DNA of 64,000 bases from DASSBG01 sp963800395 (GTDB lineage Bacteria; Pseudomonadota; Gammaproteobacteria; Xanthomonadales; Rhodanobacteraceae): assembly GCA_963800395.1 (NCBI GenBank), contig CAWDBD010000003.1, forward strand, positions 70,574-134,573. The letters are read 5' to 3'. The position numbers and the translations under genes were made by a program. Below are positions 53,024 through 61,413 of this stretch, piece by piece (positions within the stretch are counted from its first letter, which is position 1; each line of letters opens with the position of its first letter). The notes under the pieces are model-generated. The model was not told the origin of the DNA, ran no database searches, and worked only from the letters and a program-made list of their open reading frames with translations.

Positions 53024-54129
53024 TCAGGCGCCCCTCGCAAGTTCGGCTCGGATCGGCTCTGATGGCGCTGGCAGGTCGAGGCGCGCCGGGGCACCTGGCG
53101 CGAGCAAGCATCCGCCCAGCGCATCACCCAGCAGCGGCGTCAGACGGGCATGCTCCACCAGGAAGGCATCATGCCCGCAGGGCGAGTCGATCACTTCTAG
53201 GCTGGCCCGGCCTCCGAGCTCGCTTTGCAGCACGCACAGATCAGTCAGCGGCACCAGGCGATCGCTGGCGATACCGATCAGATTGACCGGGACCGTGATG
53301 GCCGCAGGGTCTACCGCATGCAGATCGATGGACTGGCTCAACGACAGGTAGCGTCGCGCCGAAAATCCGCGCGCGAACTTGCGCCCTCCGTGCTGCAGCC
53401 AGGTCTCGACGGGCAGCTGCCAGCCGTCTGCCACGGGCCGCGCCACGCCGGTGAAGCGCTCGCCCAGCTCGCTGTGGCCGCGATAGGTGGTCAGCGCCAG
53501 TTGTCGCGCAAGCGACACCGCCTCCAGCTCACGACCCGTCTCCATGCCCAGTCGAAGTATGCCGCGCTGGACGGCACGCTGGGCACTGGCCAGCGGATGC
53601 GGCCGGTGTGCGCCGGCGATGGCGATCAGATGCCCGATACGCTCGCCATGGCGAGCAGCAAACGCCAGCCCGACCATCGCGCCGTAGGAAGCACCGACAA
53701 AAGCCGCAGCCTGCCCGATGTGCAGGCCATCGAGCAATGCCGCAAGCGCTTCCGCCTGATCCAGGCTGGTGACCGTATCGGCCTGCAACGCCTCGGCATC
53801 CAGCCAGTCGATGGCAAGCACCCGGCAGCGACGCGTATCAATGGCCTTGCCCGGCCCGACCAGCGACTGCCACCAGCCGTCGGCGCCGAGCGCCGGGCTG
53901 GAACATGCATCGCGGCCAGCGGAAATGCCGCCCTGGACAATTACAGTCGGGCCGATGCGACACCCGAACCAGAGGTAGTGCAACCGCACCCGAATCGGGC
54001 TTTGTCCCATGGCAGGGGCGGATCAGAACAGGGATGCTCGGCGCGCTGACACAGCGGTTCGTCGTCCGCCGCTGCCGTGATGCTGCGTGTCGGCCCACTG
54101 ATTGATGACTGGTGCTGCGCAAGACTCAT
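53024..54129 (-). CDS. metX: Homoserine O-acyltransferase (MetX-type), probable N-terminal frameshift
   Basis: Activates homoserine by acylation, the committed step of methionine synthesis. It is an alpha/beta hydrolase-fold enzyme with VIVQGGISAGRDA (oxyanion loop), GASYGAMVGLAF carrying the nucleophile Ser, and a C-terminal Asp/His pair (ASDRLVPLTD, SPCGHDAFLVEH). The main frame is closed by a TGA 12 nt before its first ATG (54010), which has no ribosome-binding site. An ATG at 54129 with a strong AGGAG, right after the SAM riboswitch, opens another frame (MSLAQHQSSISGP) for about 40 codons. I infer the true start is 54129 with a one-base shift near 54010. The donor could be acetyl- or succinyl-CoA. 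Confidence 0.82.
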
Positions 54130-54130
54130 G

Positions 54131-54177
54131 TTCGGCTCCTCGCTGTGGACGGACATCGAGTCCACGGAGAACCGAAG
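54131..54177 (-). promoter_or_regulatory. Expression platform sequestering the metX ribosome-binding site (candidate)
   Basis: On the minus strand TTCGGTTCTCC (about 54163-54175) can pair with GGAGCCGAA containing the metX AGGAG (54131-54141). A GTGGAC/GTCCAC stem nests inside. The arrangement suggests translational control by the SAM riboswitch. Pairing is seen in the sequence; the mechanism is inferred. Confidence 0.6.
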
Positions 54178-54217
54178 CAAGCCAGCCGGACCACGACCCG
54201 CACAGGCCGTCGGCGGA

Positions 54218-54332
54218 CTCATCTTCCGGTAGACGCCAGGCGTCTCCGCAGGAATTGGCACCGTGCGCTGCCTTGCAGCAACGCGGGTTGCCCCGGCTTC
54301 AAAGGGCCTGTCCCTCAGCCGGTCTCGATGAG
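54218..54332 (-). promoter_or_regulatory. SAM-I riboswitch (S box)
   Basis: Minus-strand sequence shows every S-box landmark. The P1 stem is CTCATC/GATGAG, followed by GGCTGAGGGACAGGCCC, GAAGCCGGGGCAACC, then GGTGCCAATTCCTGCGG. It lies between a strong promoter and the metX start, so excess SAM should shut off metX-metB-hom. Confidence 0.96.
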
Positions 54333-54342
54333 TTTCCAGCCC

Positions 54343-54371
54343 AGACTAGCCGCGCCAAACATGATTGTCAA
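54343..54371 (-). promoter_or_regulatory. Sigma-70 promoter of the metX operon
   Basis: A perfect -35 TTGACA (54371-54366), a 17-nt spacer and TAGTCT (54348-54343) as -10. The expected transcription start at about 54336 is right at the first base of the SAM riboswitch, which supports the call. Confidence 0.8.
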
Positions 54372-54390
54372 TAGACGTATAGACGTCTAT
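54371..54390. promoter_or_regulatory. Met-box-like operator abutting the -35
   Basis: ATAGACGTATAGACGTCTAT contains the 12-bp perfect palindrome ATAGACGTCTAT (54379-54390) plus a second AGACGT half unit 8 bp away. The E. coli MetJ met box is AGACGTCT, bound as tandem 8-mers. The site ends at the -35 hexamer of the metX promoter. The binding protein is not known; MetJ or another methionine regulator is an inference. Confidence 0.55.
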
Positions 54391-54504
54391 TTGAAAACGC
54401 ATCAATCACAGCGTATCGTTTTCGAGCCAGTCCTTGATACTGGTTTGCATATACCGGTGTGAGGTTCTACGCTGCAGGCTGTGGCAGTTCACGGATGGGC
54501 AATC

Positions 54505-55119
54505 ATGAAATTGATATTCACGATTTTGACGTCAGTCTTTGCAGCGCAGGGGAGTGCAGCAAAACATTCGATTGACGAGCAACTGGGAAGCGTTTTGGGC
54601 CAGGCCGTCATGGCCAGCCAACTGGGCGCAACGACCGGTTACGAGCGGGAACAGAAGATGCGCAGCCTGTTCGTCCGCCCTTTGCTCAGCAACTGGAAAC
54701 ACCACCATCCCGATGCAGTGACACCCACGGCCAGGGAAGAGGCAGAAGCCTTGGCCTGCGCGCGCAAAGCGCTTGCCTCATCCAAGAAGACGGGCACCCA
54801 CATCACGCCACAACAACTAGTCGACTTCCAACTGCCTTTCTGGAAGTTCGAGCAAAGCATCTACCGCGCTTACGGCGGCGGCAGCACTCTGTTTCAGCAG
54901 CGCGGCATCGAGGCTTATGGGGCCATGCGGCGCTTCCTCGAAAATGCCGAGAGCAAAGGCCAGCTTTCCTTCAAGAGCCAGGCTGTCCGCAAGACCGTGT
55001 ACGCGTACTGGAATCTCGGCGAGGATGACCCTCGCGTGCAGTCCGGGCCTGAGCATTCTGCCTATTTCGATACACCACCGCCTTGCACCTCTGATGCGGC
55101 AAGACCGCCTGCGCTATAG
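54505..55119 (+). CDS. Exported hypothetical protein
   Basis: A 204-residue protein with a signal peptide (MKLIFTILTSVFAAQGSAA), so it is periplasmic or secreted. The mature part is mostly helical and charged (KHSIDEQLGSVLGQAVMASQ, IEAYGAMRRFLENAESKG), with cysteines near 87 and the C-terminus. I recognise no domain. The ATG at 54505 was chosen because the signal peptide starts there. It is divergent from the metX operon, and its 3' end overlaps the convergent DUF6164 gene by six bases. Confidence 0.7.
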   Translation: MKLIFTILTSVFAAQGSAAKHSIDEQLGSVLGQAVMASQLGATTGYEREQKMRSLFVRPLLSNWKHHHPDAVTPTAREEAEALACARKALASSKKTGTHITPQQLVDFQLPFWKFEQSIYRAYGGGSTLFQQRGIEAYGAMRRFLENAESKGQLSFKSQAVRKTVYAYWNLGEDDPRVQSGPEHSAYFDTPPPCTSDAARPPAL

Positions 55120-55476
55120 AAGCAACCAGACCGGCAAGGCTGCGAGCACCAACACCAGCACGGCAGCCAATATCGTCAGCACAACGTACAGGGGGTTTGC
55201 GCGCAGTTGCGTCCGGAATGTAGGCAGCGTGCCGGCCGCGCGGGCGGCAGCGTACTCGGCACGGACACGGGCACTGCGCTCGACCTGGTAGGCATCGAAC
55301 AGGCGTACGGCCTCGGCCACGTCCTTGTCTTCGGTAACCCAGATGCCACCGTGCGAGATGCCCCAGGGGCTGGGCTGCGTCTCGTACCAGGGAATATGGT
55401 GGCTATCGAGCAGCTTGCGCACGTCTTCGGCTTCGTCGTCGGGCACGCGGTAGAGGTTGAGCAGCAGGTAAGCCAT
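55114..55476 (-). CDS. DUF6164-type small membrane protein
   Basis: A 120-residue protein with a soluble N-terminal part (LLNLYRVPDDEAEDVRKLLD, PWGISHGGIWVTEDKDV) and one C-terminal membrane helix (LYVVLTILAAVLVLVLAALPVW). The pattern matches what I recall of the DUF6164 family, small conserved proteins of Xanthomonadales and other gammaproteobacteria. The N-terminal part resembles a signal-transducing PII-like/DUF2007 fold, but this is a guess. It is divergent from prfC. Function unknown. Confidence 0.75.
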   Translation of the reverse strand: MAYLLLNLYRVPDDEAEDVRKLLDSHHIPWYETQPSPWGISHGGIWVTEDKDVAEAVRLFDAYQVERSARVRAEYAAARAAGTLPTFRTQLRANPLYVVLTILAAVLVLVLAALPVWLLL

Positions 55477-55542
55477 GCGGTGATGATAGCCTGCGACAGG
55501 GCCAAGCCGGTATCATTGCCGGTTTTCCATTGCGGCAAGTTG

Positions 55543-57135
55543 ATGCCAGACCTGAAATCCGAAACCGCGCGTCGGCGAACCTTTGCCATCATCAGCCATC
55601 CTGATGCCGGCAAGACCACGCTGACCGAAAAGCTGCTGCTGTTCGGCGGCGCCATCCAGCTTGCCGGCAGCGTCAAGGGACGCAAGGCAGCACGCCACGC
55701 CACATCGGACTGGATGGCGCTGGAGAAGGAACGCGGCATTTCCGTCACCAGTTCGGTGATGCAGTTCCCCTACGCCGAGCGCATCGTCAACCTGCTTGAC
55801 ACACCGGGCCACGCCGATTTCGGCGAGGACACCTATCGGGTGCTGACTGCAGTCGACTCGGCACTGATGGTGATCGACTGCGCCAAGGGCGTGGAAGAGC
55901 GCACCATCAAGCTGATGGATGTGTGCCGCTTGCGCGACACGCCGATCATGAGCTTCATCAACAAGCTCGACCGCGAAGGCCGCGAGCCGATCGAGCTGCT
56001 GGATGAGGTGGAATCGGTCCTTGGTATCGATTGCGCGCCCATCACCTGGCCGATCGGCATGGGCAAGCGCCTCAAGGGGGTCTACCACCTGATAGCCGAC
56101 GAGGTGCACCTGTTCGAGTCGGGCAAGAACTTCACGCGGCGCGATTCGACCATCTTCAAGGGCCTGGACGACCCGCAACTGGAGCAGGCCATCGGCGCCC
56201 CGGCACTGGCCGAATTGCGTGAGGAGCTTGAACTGGTACGCGGCGCATCGCACCCATTCGACCAGGAGCGCTATCTCAAGGGCGAGCTGACGCCCGTGTT
56301 TTTCGGCTCCGCAGTCAACAACTTCGGCGTGCAGCTGCTGCTGGACTTCTTTGTCGAGCATGCACCACCGCCACAAGCGCGCGCCAGCCTCACACGCACG
56401 GTGCAGCCGGACGAGAGCAAGCTCACCGGTTTCGTCTTCAAGATCCAGGCCAACATGGACCCCGCCCATCGTGATCGGGTGGCCTTCATGCGCGTGTGTT
56501 CGGGCAGCTACAAGGCCGGCATGAAAATGCTGCAAACGCGTACCGGCAAGGATGTGCGCATCGCCAATGCCCTCACCTTCATGGCTTCGGACCGCGAGAT
56601 TGCCGCCGAAGCCTGGCCGGGTGACGTGATCGGCCTGCACAACCACGGCACCATCTCCATCGGCGACACCTTCACCGAGGGCGAGAAGCTTTCGTTCACG
56701 GGCATCCCGAGTTTTGCACCGGAGCTGTTCCGCCGCGCCCAGCTGCGTGATCCGCTGAAAATGAAAGCGCTGCGCAAGGGCCTTGAACAGCTGTCCGAGG
56801 AAGGCGCTACCCAGTTCTTCCGGCCACTGATCGGCAACGACCTCGTTCTGGGAGCCGTCGGCGTGCTGCAGTTCGATGTGGCGGCCTACCGCCTCAAGGA
56901 CGAATACGGCGTCGAGGCCGACTTCGTGCCGGTCACGGTCAATACGGTGCGCTGGATACAGTGCGACGACGACAAGGAACTGGCGCGCTTTCGCGACCGC
57001 AACGCCGAACACCTGGCCATTGATGCCGCCGGCGAACTTGTCTACCTGGCCACCTCGCGGGTCAACCTGCAGTTGACCGAGGAGCGCTGGCCCGACATCA
57101 CCTTCAAGGCCACCCGCGAACTGGCGGCCCTGTAG
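55543..57135 (+). CDS. prfC: Peptide chain release factor 3
   Basis: RF3 is the GTPase that recycles RF1/RF2 after termination. The 530-residue protein has all G motifs: SHPDAGKTTLTEKLL near residue 20, GISVTSSVMQF, DTPGHADFGEDTYR and NKLDREGREPIEL. Domain II and the C-terminal domain (GVLQFDVAAYRLKDEY near 430) are present. The ATG at 55543 gives the family's usual start. A much longer frame upstream would overlap the divergent DUF6164 gene. Confidence 0.96.
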   Translation: MPDLKSETARRRTFAIISHPDAGKTTLTEKLLLFGGAIQLAGSVKGRKAARHATSDWMALEKERGISVTSSVMQFPYAERIVNLLDTPGHADFGEDTYRVLTAVDSALMVIDCAKGVEERTIKLMDVCRLRDTPIMSFINKLDREGREPIELLDEVESVLGIDCAPITWPIGMGKRLKGVYHLIADEVHLFESGKNFTRRDSTIFKGLDDPQLEQAIGAPALAELREELELVRGASHPFDQERYLKGELTPVFFGSAVNNFGVQLLLDFFVEHAPPPQARASLTRTVQPDESKLTGFVFKIQANMDPAHRDRVAFMRVCSGSYKAGMKMLQTRTGKDVRIANALTFMASDREIAAEAWPGDVIGLHNHGTISIGDTFTEGEKLSFTGIPSFAPELFRRAQLRDPLKMKALRKGLEQLSEEGATQFFRPLIGNDLVLGAVGVLQFDVAAYRLKDEYGVEADFVPVTVNTVRWIQCDDDKELARFRDRNAEHLAIDAAGELVYLATSRVNLQLTEERWPDITFKATRELAAL

Positions 57136-57214
57136 CAGTGAGCCCGGGCCGCGAAAGACTAGACGCGGATGCCGAACCTGCGGTCGCAGGCAGCCCTTCT
57201 GAATCAGGGACAGG

Positions 57215-57628
57215 ATGCCCATGCACCCGCTGACCAGAGCCGACCTGCTTGGCGTCTGGACGCTGGAGCGCTTCATCGTGCATCGACGCAATGGCGAGGA
57301 TTTCGAGTGGCCCGGCGCCCAGAGCGGCACCCTTATCTATACTGCCGACGGCTATGTCAGCGTGGCCCAGAACCGCGAGCCACTGGCCAACCCCAGTGTC
57401 GCTGACCGCGCTCGCACCGCCAACTTCTACACCGGAACCTGGCAGCTCGACCTCGAAAACGGCACAGTCGTGCACACACCGCTGCAATCGAGCGCACCGT
57501 CCATCATCGGCATTCCGGCAATCCGGACAGTGAGACTCGATCCGGACGGACGGCTATGGCTGTCGGGTGCCGGGCTGCAGGAACGCGTGACGCTGGTATG
57601 GCGCAGGCCGCGACCTGCACCGGAATAA
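57215..57628 (+). CDS. Lipocalin-like domain protein
   Basis: A 137-residue single-domain protein of the lipocalin-like type. The first strand is LLGVWTLERFIVHRRNG, followed by GTLIYTADGYVSVAQNR, the family's recurring turn. A TANFYTGTWQLD strand comes next, and a final VTLVWRRPR strand. There is no signal peptide, so it is cytosolic. Start ATG at 57215 or 57221; both follow CAGGGACAGG. It is downstream of prfC on the same strand with an 80-bp gap. Ligand unknown. Confidence 0.8.
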   Translation: MPMHPLTRADLLGVWTLERFIVHRRNGEDFEWPGAQSGTLIYTADGYVSVAQNREPLANPSVADRARTANFYTGTWQLDLENGTVVHTPLQSSAPSIIGIPAIRTVRLDPDGRLWLSGAGLQERVTLVWRRPRPAPE

Positions 57629-57643
57629 GCGGAACTCCCGCCC

Positions 57644-58204
57644 TCAGGACGACTTGCGGTTGAAAGAGGCGCGGAAGATGCTGTCACCGGCCGCCTTTTT
57701 TGGACTGGCTGCGAGGCGCGAGTCCATGCCGCTATCGAAAATGGCGTCGGTCTTGGGAGTGACGACTGGCTGCTGACTGGCCGTGGCAGTTGGCTGCGCG
57801 GCATCAAAGTGCTGCCAGCTCCAGACGCCGGCAATGGCCAGGAATACTGCCGCTGCAGCGCCCGCCCAGCGTGCCCGAACATGATGCGCCTGTCGCCGTT
57901 CTGCATGGCGCGTCGATACAACGCGGGTTCGGCGGTGGGTCTGATGTTGCCCGTGTGAGGCCAGCGACTGCGCCAGCATCTCGGCGTGGGGCGCAAGCTC
58001 CGCCAGGCCGGCGCTCAATGCCTTGAGCTCGGGCGACGCGTCCACGGCCTGCTGCACACGCTGCGTCATGGCAGGCGGCAGTTCACCAGCGGCATGAGCC
58101 ACCAGAGTATCGGCGTCCAGCCAGGCAGGCAGTCCGGCATCACCCAGTTGCCGGTACAGGCCGGCAAGGCGCATATCGTCGAGTTGGCTGTGCTCAGTGC
58201 TCAT
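57644..58204 (-). CDS. Membrane-bound anti-sigma factor (putative)
   Basis: A 186-residue protein encoded downstream of an ECF sigma gene with an 11-bp overlap. The N-terminal half is helical and acidic, with AWLDADTLVAHAAGELPP, a pattern common to zinc-less anti-sigma domains. One membrane helix follows (AGAAAAVFLAIAGVWSW, about 114-130) after an Arg/His-rich stretch. The periplasmic tail is short. Family similarity is weak, so the anti-sigma role rests on topology and gene pairing. Confidence 0.75.
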   Translation of the reverse strand: MSTEHSQLDDMRLAGLYRQLGDAGLPAWLDADTLVAHAAGELPPAMTQRVQQAVDASPELKALSAGLAELAPHAEMLAQSLASHGQHQTHRRTRVVSTRHAERRQAHHVRARWAGAAAAVFLAIAGVWSWQHFDAAQPTATASQQPVVTPKTDAIFDSGMDSRLAASPKKAAGDSIFRASFNRKSS

Positions 58205-58751
58205 TTACATCCACTCCCAGTTCCTGCAGTCGCGCACGCAGCGTCTTCATGCCGCGCGAGACCAGTTTTCTTGCCGCCTCCTCGGAAATCTGGATCATCT
58301 CGCCGATTTCGCGGAAGGTATGGCCCTCCAGATGCAGGCTGATCGGCAGCCGGCGCCGGGAAGGCAGTTCATCCATGCAGCGCGCCAGGATCCTGACACG
58401 CTGATCGTCACTGGCCGTGTCGTCGGGCCGCGGCATGTCGGCATCCAGCCGATCCATGCCCTGCTCGTCGTCTTCGGCACCCGGTTCGGAGGGCCGAACG
58501 CGGGCTCGTCGCATCGCATCAATGGCGGTGCTGGCAACGATCCGTTGTATGTAGGACGCAGTAAACGCCCCGGACCGGTCACGCTGGATGGCTTTCCACA
58601 GGCGAATGCGTACCTGCTGCTCGATCTCGTCAGGATCGATGCCGTGCTGCGGCAGGCGGTAGCGCAGCATCACCAGGCGTACGCGCTCGGCGTGCTCGGC
58701 GAGCAGTGATTCCAGGCGCTCGTGATCGGGTTTGGAGCCATGTGGCGCCAT
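58194..58751 (-). CDS. ECF-type RNA polymerase sigma factor
   Basis: A 185-residue sigma-70 family protein. Region 2 (RVRLVMLRYRLP, DEIEQQVRIRLWKAI, SYIQRIVASTAIDAMRRAR) and region 4 (LPISLHLEGHTFREIGEMIQ, SEEAARKLVSRGMKTLRARL) are clear. They are separated by an acidic linker rich in Asp and Glu (about 90-110). No sigma region 1 or 3 is present, as expected for ECF. It overlaps the downstream anti-sigma gene by 11 bp. The stimulus and regulon are not evident; an auto-regulated promoter was not identified in the 61-bp gap upstream. Confidence 0.9.
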   Translation of the reverse strand: MAPHGSKPDHERLESLLAEHAERVRLVMLRYRLPQHGIDPDEIEQQVRIRLWKAIQRDRSGAFTASYIQRIVASTAIDAMRRARVRPSEPGAEDDEQGMDRLDADMPRPDDTASDDQRVRILARCMDELPSRRRLPISLHLEGHTFREIGEMIQISEEAARKLVSRGMKTLRARLQELGVDVNEH

Positions 58752-58812
58752 ACGAGGATAGTCCGTTCCGTGAACGCCTATCCTCGGTCACCGCCGATTC
58801 ATATTCAAGCGC

Positions 58813-61317
58813 TCAGGCAGCCTTGCGTTTCCCTCGCTTGCCCTTGCCGGCGCTGCCGTCGAGGATGGCCTTGCTCTTGTCGCGAACAACCGCAGCACGC
58901 ATCTCGTCGGTACTGAAGTCGTCCACGGCGATGAACTCCTCGCCAAGCTCGCGCACCCGCTGCACCAGCGCGTGCTCATCGGCGTCGATCACGCCCAGTT
59001 CCAGCGCCTTGTCCAGCTGCGCAATCTCGCCATGAACCTCGATCTGGCCGGCCTTGACGGCCTTGAGCACCTTGCGCTCGACCGGCTCGGCGGCAATCAC
59101 ATCCGGCAACAGGGCATTCAGGCGACCAATGGCGTTGTTGTCGGTGGGCGTGAGACAGGTCCATTCAATGAGCCGGTCACGGGTCTCGCTGGGGGCCATC
59201 AGCAGGGAGGCGACGCGGTGGCCCAGACGGTCCGACGGCGGCACTTCGCGACGCCCGAACGGAAATACCAGCACCCGCATCAGCCAGCCGATCGGGCGTA
59301 CCGGGAAATTGCGGACCACGCCATCCAGCGCCATCTGCATCTGCCACACGCTGTTGTGGAAAGCCCAGGCCAGCAGCGGTCGATCGCTCTCGGGCCGGCC
59401 CTGATCCTCGTAGCGCTTGAGCAGGGCGCTGGCCGTGAACAGGTGGCTGAGCACGTCACCGAGGCGCGCCGACAGCTTTTCCTTGAATTTCAACTTGCCG
59501 CCGAGCACGCCCATGGCGATGTCGGAGCACAGGGCAAGCGCGGCGGAATAGCGGTTGAGCTTGCGGTAGTAGCGCCGGGTGTAGTCGTCGCCGGGCACCT
59601 TGCCGATCATGGAGAAAGTCAGGCCCATGACGAACGCGCGCACGGCATTGGAGATGCCGAAGCCGATGTGACCGAACAAGGCCTTGTCGAACGCCTTCAG
59701 CTGCGCCTTGTCGTCCTCGATTTCCAGTACGTGCATCTCCTTGAGCACATAGGGATGGCAGCGGATGGCACCCTGGCCGAAGATCATCAGGCTGCGGGTC
59801 ATGATATTGGCGCCCTCGACGGTAATGCCGATGGGCACGCCCTGCCAGCCGCGCGCCGCGTAGTTGCCCGGACCGATCTGCACGCCCTTGCCACCGTGCA
59901 CGTCCATGGCATCCTGGGCCACCATGCGGCCCCATTCGGTGGTGTGATACTTGGCAATAGCGGATGACACGGCCGGCTTCTCGCCGCGATCGACCGCGGC
60001 TGCGGTAGCTCGTGACAAGGCCGATGCGGCATAGGTATGACCGCCGATGCGTGCGAGCGCTTCCTGCACGCCCTCGAAGCGTCCGATGGCCAGACCAAAC
60101 TGGCGCCGCAGTCGCGCATAGGCGCCGGTCGCGGCAGCGGCGGCCTTGGAACCGCCTGCAGCATTGGACGGCAAGGAAATGGCGCGGCCCACCGACAGGC
60201 ATTCGACCAGCATGCGCCAGCCCTGCCCGGCCATTTCCGGGCCACCGATCAGCACCGACAGTGGCACGAACACATCCGTGCCGCGCACCGGGCCATTCTG
60301 GAAGGGAATGTTGAGCGGGAAATGGCGCCGGCCGATCTCCAGGCCCTCGGTATCACGTGGCAGGAGTGCCAGGGTGATGCCCAGGTCCTCTGTGTCGCCC
60401 AGCAGGCGCTCGGGGTCGTACATGCGGAAGGCCAGACCAACCAGCGTCGCCACCGGCGCCAGGGTGATGTAGCGCTTGTCGAAAGTGAGGCGGATGCCGA
60501 GCACGTTGGCCCCCTCGTGTTTGCCTTTGCAGACGATGCCAAAGTCGGTCAGCGACGTGGCATCGGATCCGGCATTGGGCGCGGTCAGGGCGAAGCAGGG
60601 AATATCGCGGCCATCGGCCAGGCGCGGCAGCATGTCCTTCTTCTGCTCCTCCGTGCCGTAGTGCAGCAGCAGCTCGGCCGGGCCCAGGGAATTGGGCACG
60701 GCAACCGTCGATGCCAGGGTCATGGACATGCTGGCCAGCTTCTGCAGGACGGCCGAATGGGCCAGCGCGGAGAAGCCCAGCCCGCCATGTTCCTCGGGAA
60801 TGATCATGCCGAAGAACTTGTTTTCCTTGAGGAATTCCCAGACTTCCGGGGGCAGGTCGGCCAGCTCGTGGGTGATTTGCCAGTCGTCGATCATCGCGCA
60901 AAGCTGCTCCACCGGCCCGTCCATGAAGGCCTGCTCTTCATCGCTGAGGCGCGGTATCGGCTGCGCCAGCAGCTGCGACCAATCGGGCTTGCCGGAGAAC
61001 AGCTCGCCCTCGAAGCCGACCGTGCCGGCCTCCAGCGCCGTGCGCTCGGTATCCGACAGCTGCGGGGTCACCTTGGCAAACAGCTTCAGCAGCGGCTTGC
61101 TCATGTACTCTCGACGAATGTCATCAAGATTGAGGGGAACGGCAATCAGGGCGAACACGACCAGCGTGACCCACATCGCCATCGGGGCCTGGAAAACCAG
61201 GCCGGCCAGCACGATCCCGATAGCTGCAGCAACAGTCCAGGGCCGCAAACCGGTGCGCATCCAGGCGCAGACGCCGGAAACGATCAGCGCAACAAGAAGA
61301 GGAGCTATGGCAGACAT
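58813..61317 (-). CDS. fadE: Acyl-CoA dehydrogenase FadE
   Basis: FadE does the first oxidation of fatty-acid beta-oxidation. The 834-residue protein has two N-terminal membrane segments (about 5-20 and 28-60) before the catalytic part. The acyl-CoA dehydrogenase domain shows FFGMIIPEEHGGLGFS near 170, FALTAPNAGSDATS near 245, AYARLRRQFGLAIG near 395 and VHGGKGVQIGP near 460. The long C-terminal DUF1974-type extension is present, ending in a lysine-rich tail. Length matches gammaproteobacterial FadE (~815). It is monocistronic. The nearby TetR gene could regulate it, but no shared operator was seen at the fadE start. Confidence 0.94.
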   Translation of the reverse strand: MSAIAPLLVALIVSGVCAWMRTGLRPWTVAAAIGIVLAGLVFQAPMAMWVTLVVFALIAVPLNLDDIRREYMSKPLLKLFAKVTPQLSDTERTALEAGTVGFEGELFSGKPDWSQLLAQPIPRLSDEEQAFMDGPVEQLCAMIDDWQITHELADLPPEVWEFLKENKFFGMIIPEEHGGLGFSALAHSAVLQKLASMSMTLASTVAVPNSLGPAELLLHYGTEEQKKDMLPRLADGRDIPCFALTAPNAGSDATSLTDFGIVCKGKHEGANVLGIRLTFDKRYITLAPVATLVGLAFRMYDPERLLGDTEDLGITLALLPRDTEGLEIGRRHFPLNIPFQNGPVRGTDVFVPLSVLIGGPEMAGQGWRMLVECLSVGRAISLPSNAAGGSKAAAAATGAYARLRRQFGLAIGRFEGVQEALARIGGHTYAASALSRATAAAVDRGEKPAVSSAIAKYHTTEWGRMVAQDAMDVHGGKGVQIGPGNYAARGWQGVPIGITVEGANIMTRSLMIFGQGAIRCHPYVLKEMHVLEIEDDKAQLKAFDKALFGHIGFGISNAVRAFVMGLTFSMIGKVPGDDYTRRYYRKLNRYSAALALCSDIAMGVLGGKLKFKEKLSARLGDVLSHLFTASALLKRYEDQGRPESDRPLLAWAFHNSVWQMQMALDGVVRNFPVRPIGWLMRVLVFPFGRREVPPSDRLGHRVASLLMAPSETRDRLIEWTCLTPTDNNAIGRLNALLPDVIAAEPVERKVLKAVKAGQIEVHGEIAQLDKALELGVIDADEHALVQRVRELGEEFIAVDDFSTDEMRAAVVRDKSKAILDGSAGKGKRGKRKAA

Positions 61318-61413
61318 GTTCAGTACCTCAATAGCAAGGTGTCAGGATGAACGCAGATCATCATGACAGAGTAAGCAACCACCCACCGAATTCGACGCAA
61401 GCATCGAATTCGG

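Noticed and set aside
55513..57330. Minus-strand frame of about 600 codons opposite prfC
   Set aside because: Mirror of RF3, whose GTPase motifs are complete on the plus strand.
60037..61350. Plus-strand frame of over 430 codons opposite fadE
   Set aside because: Shadow of FadE; no start signal or domain.
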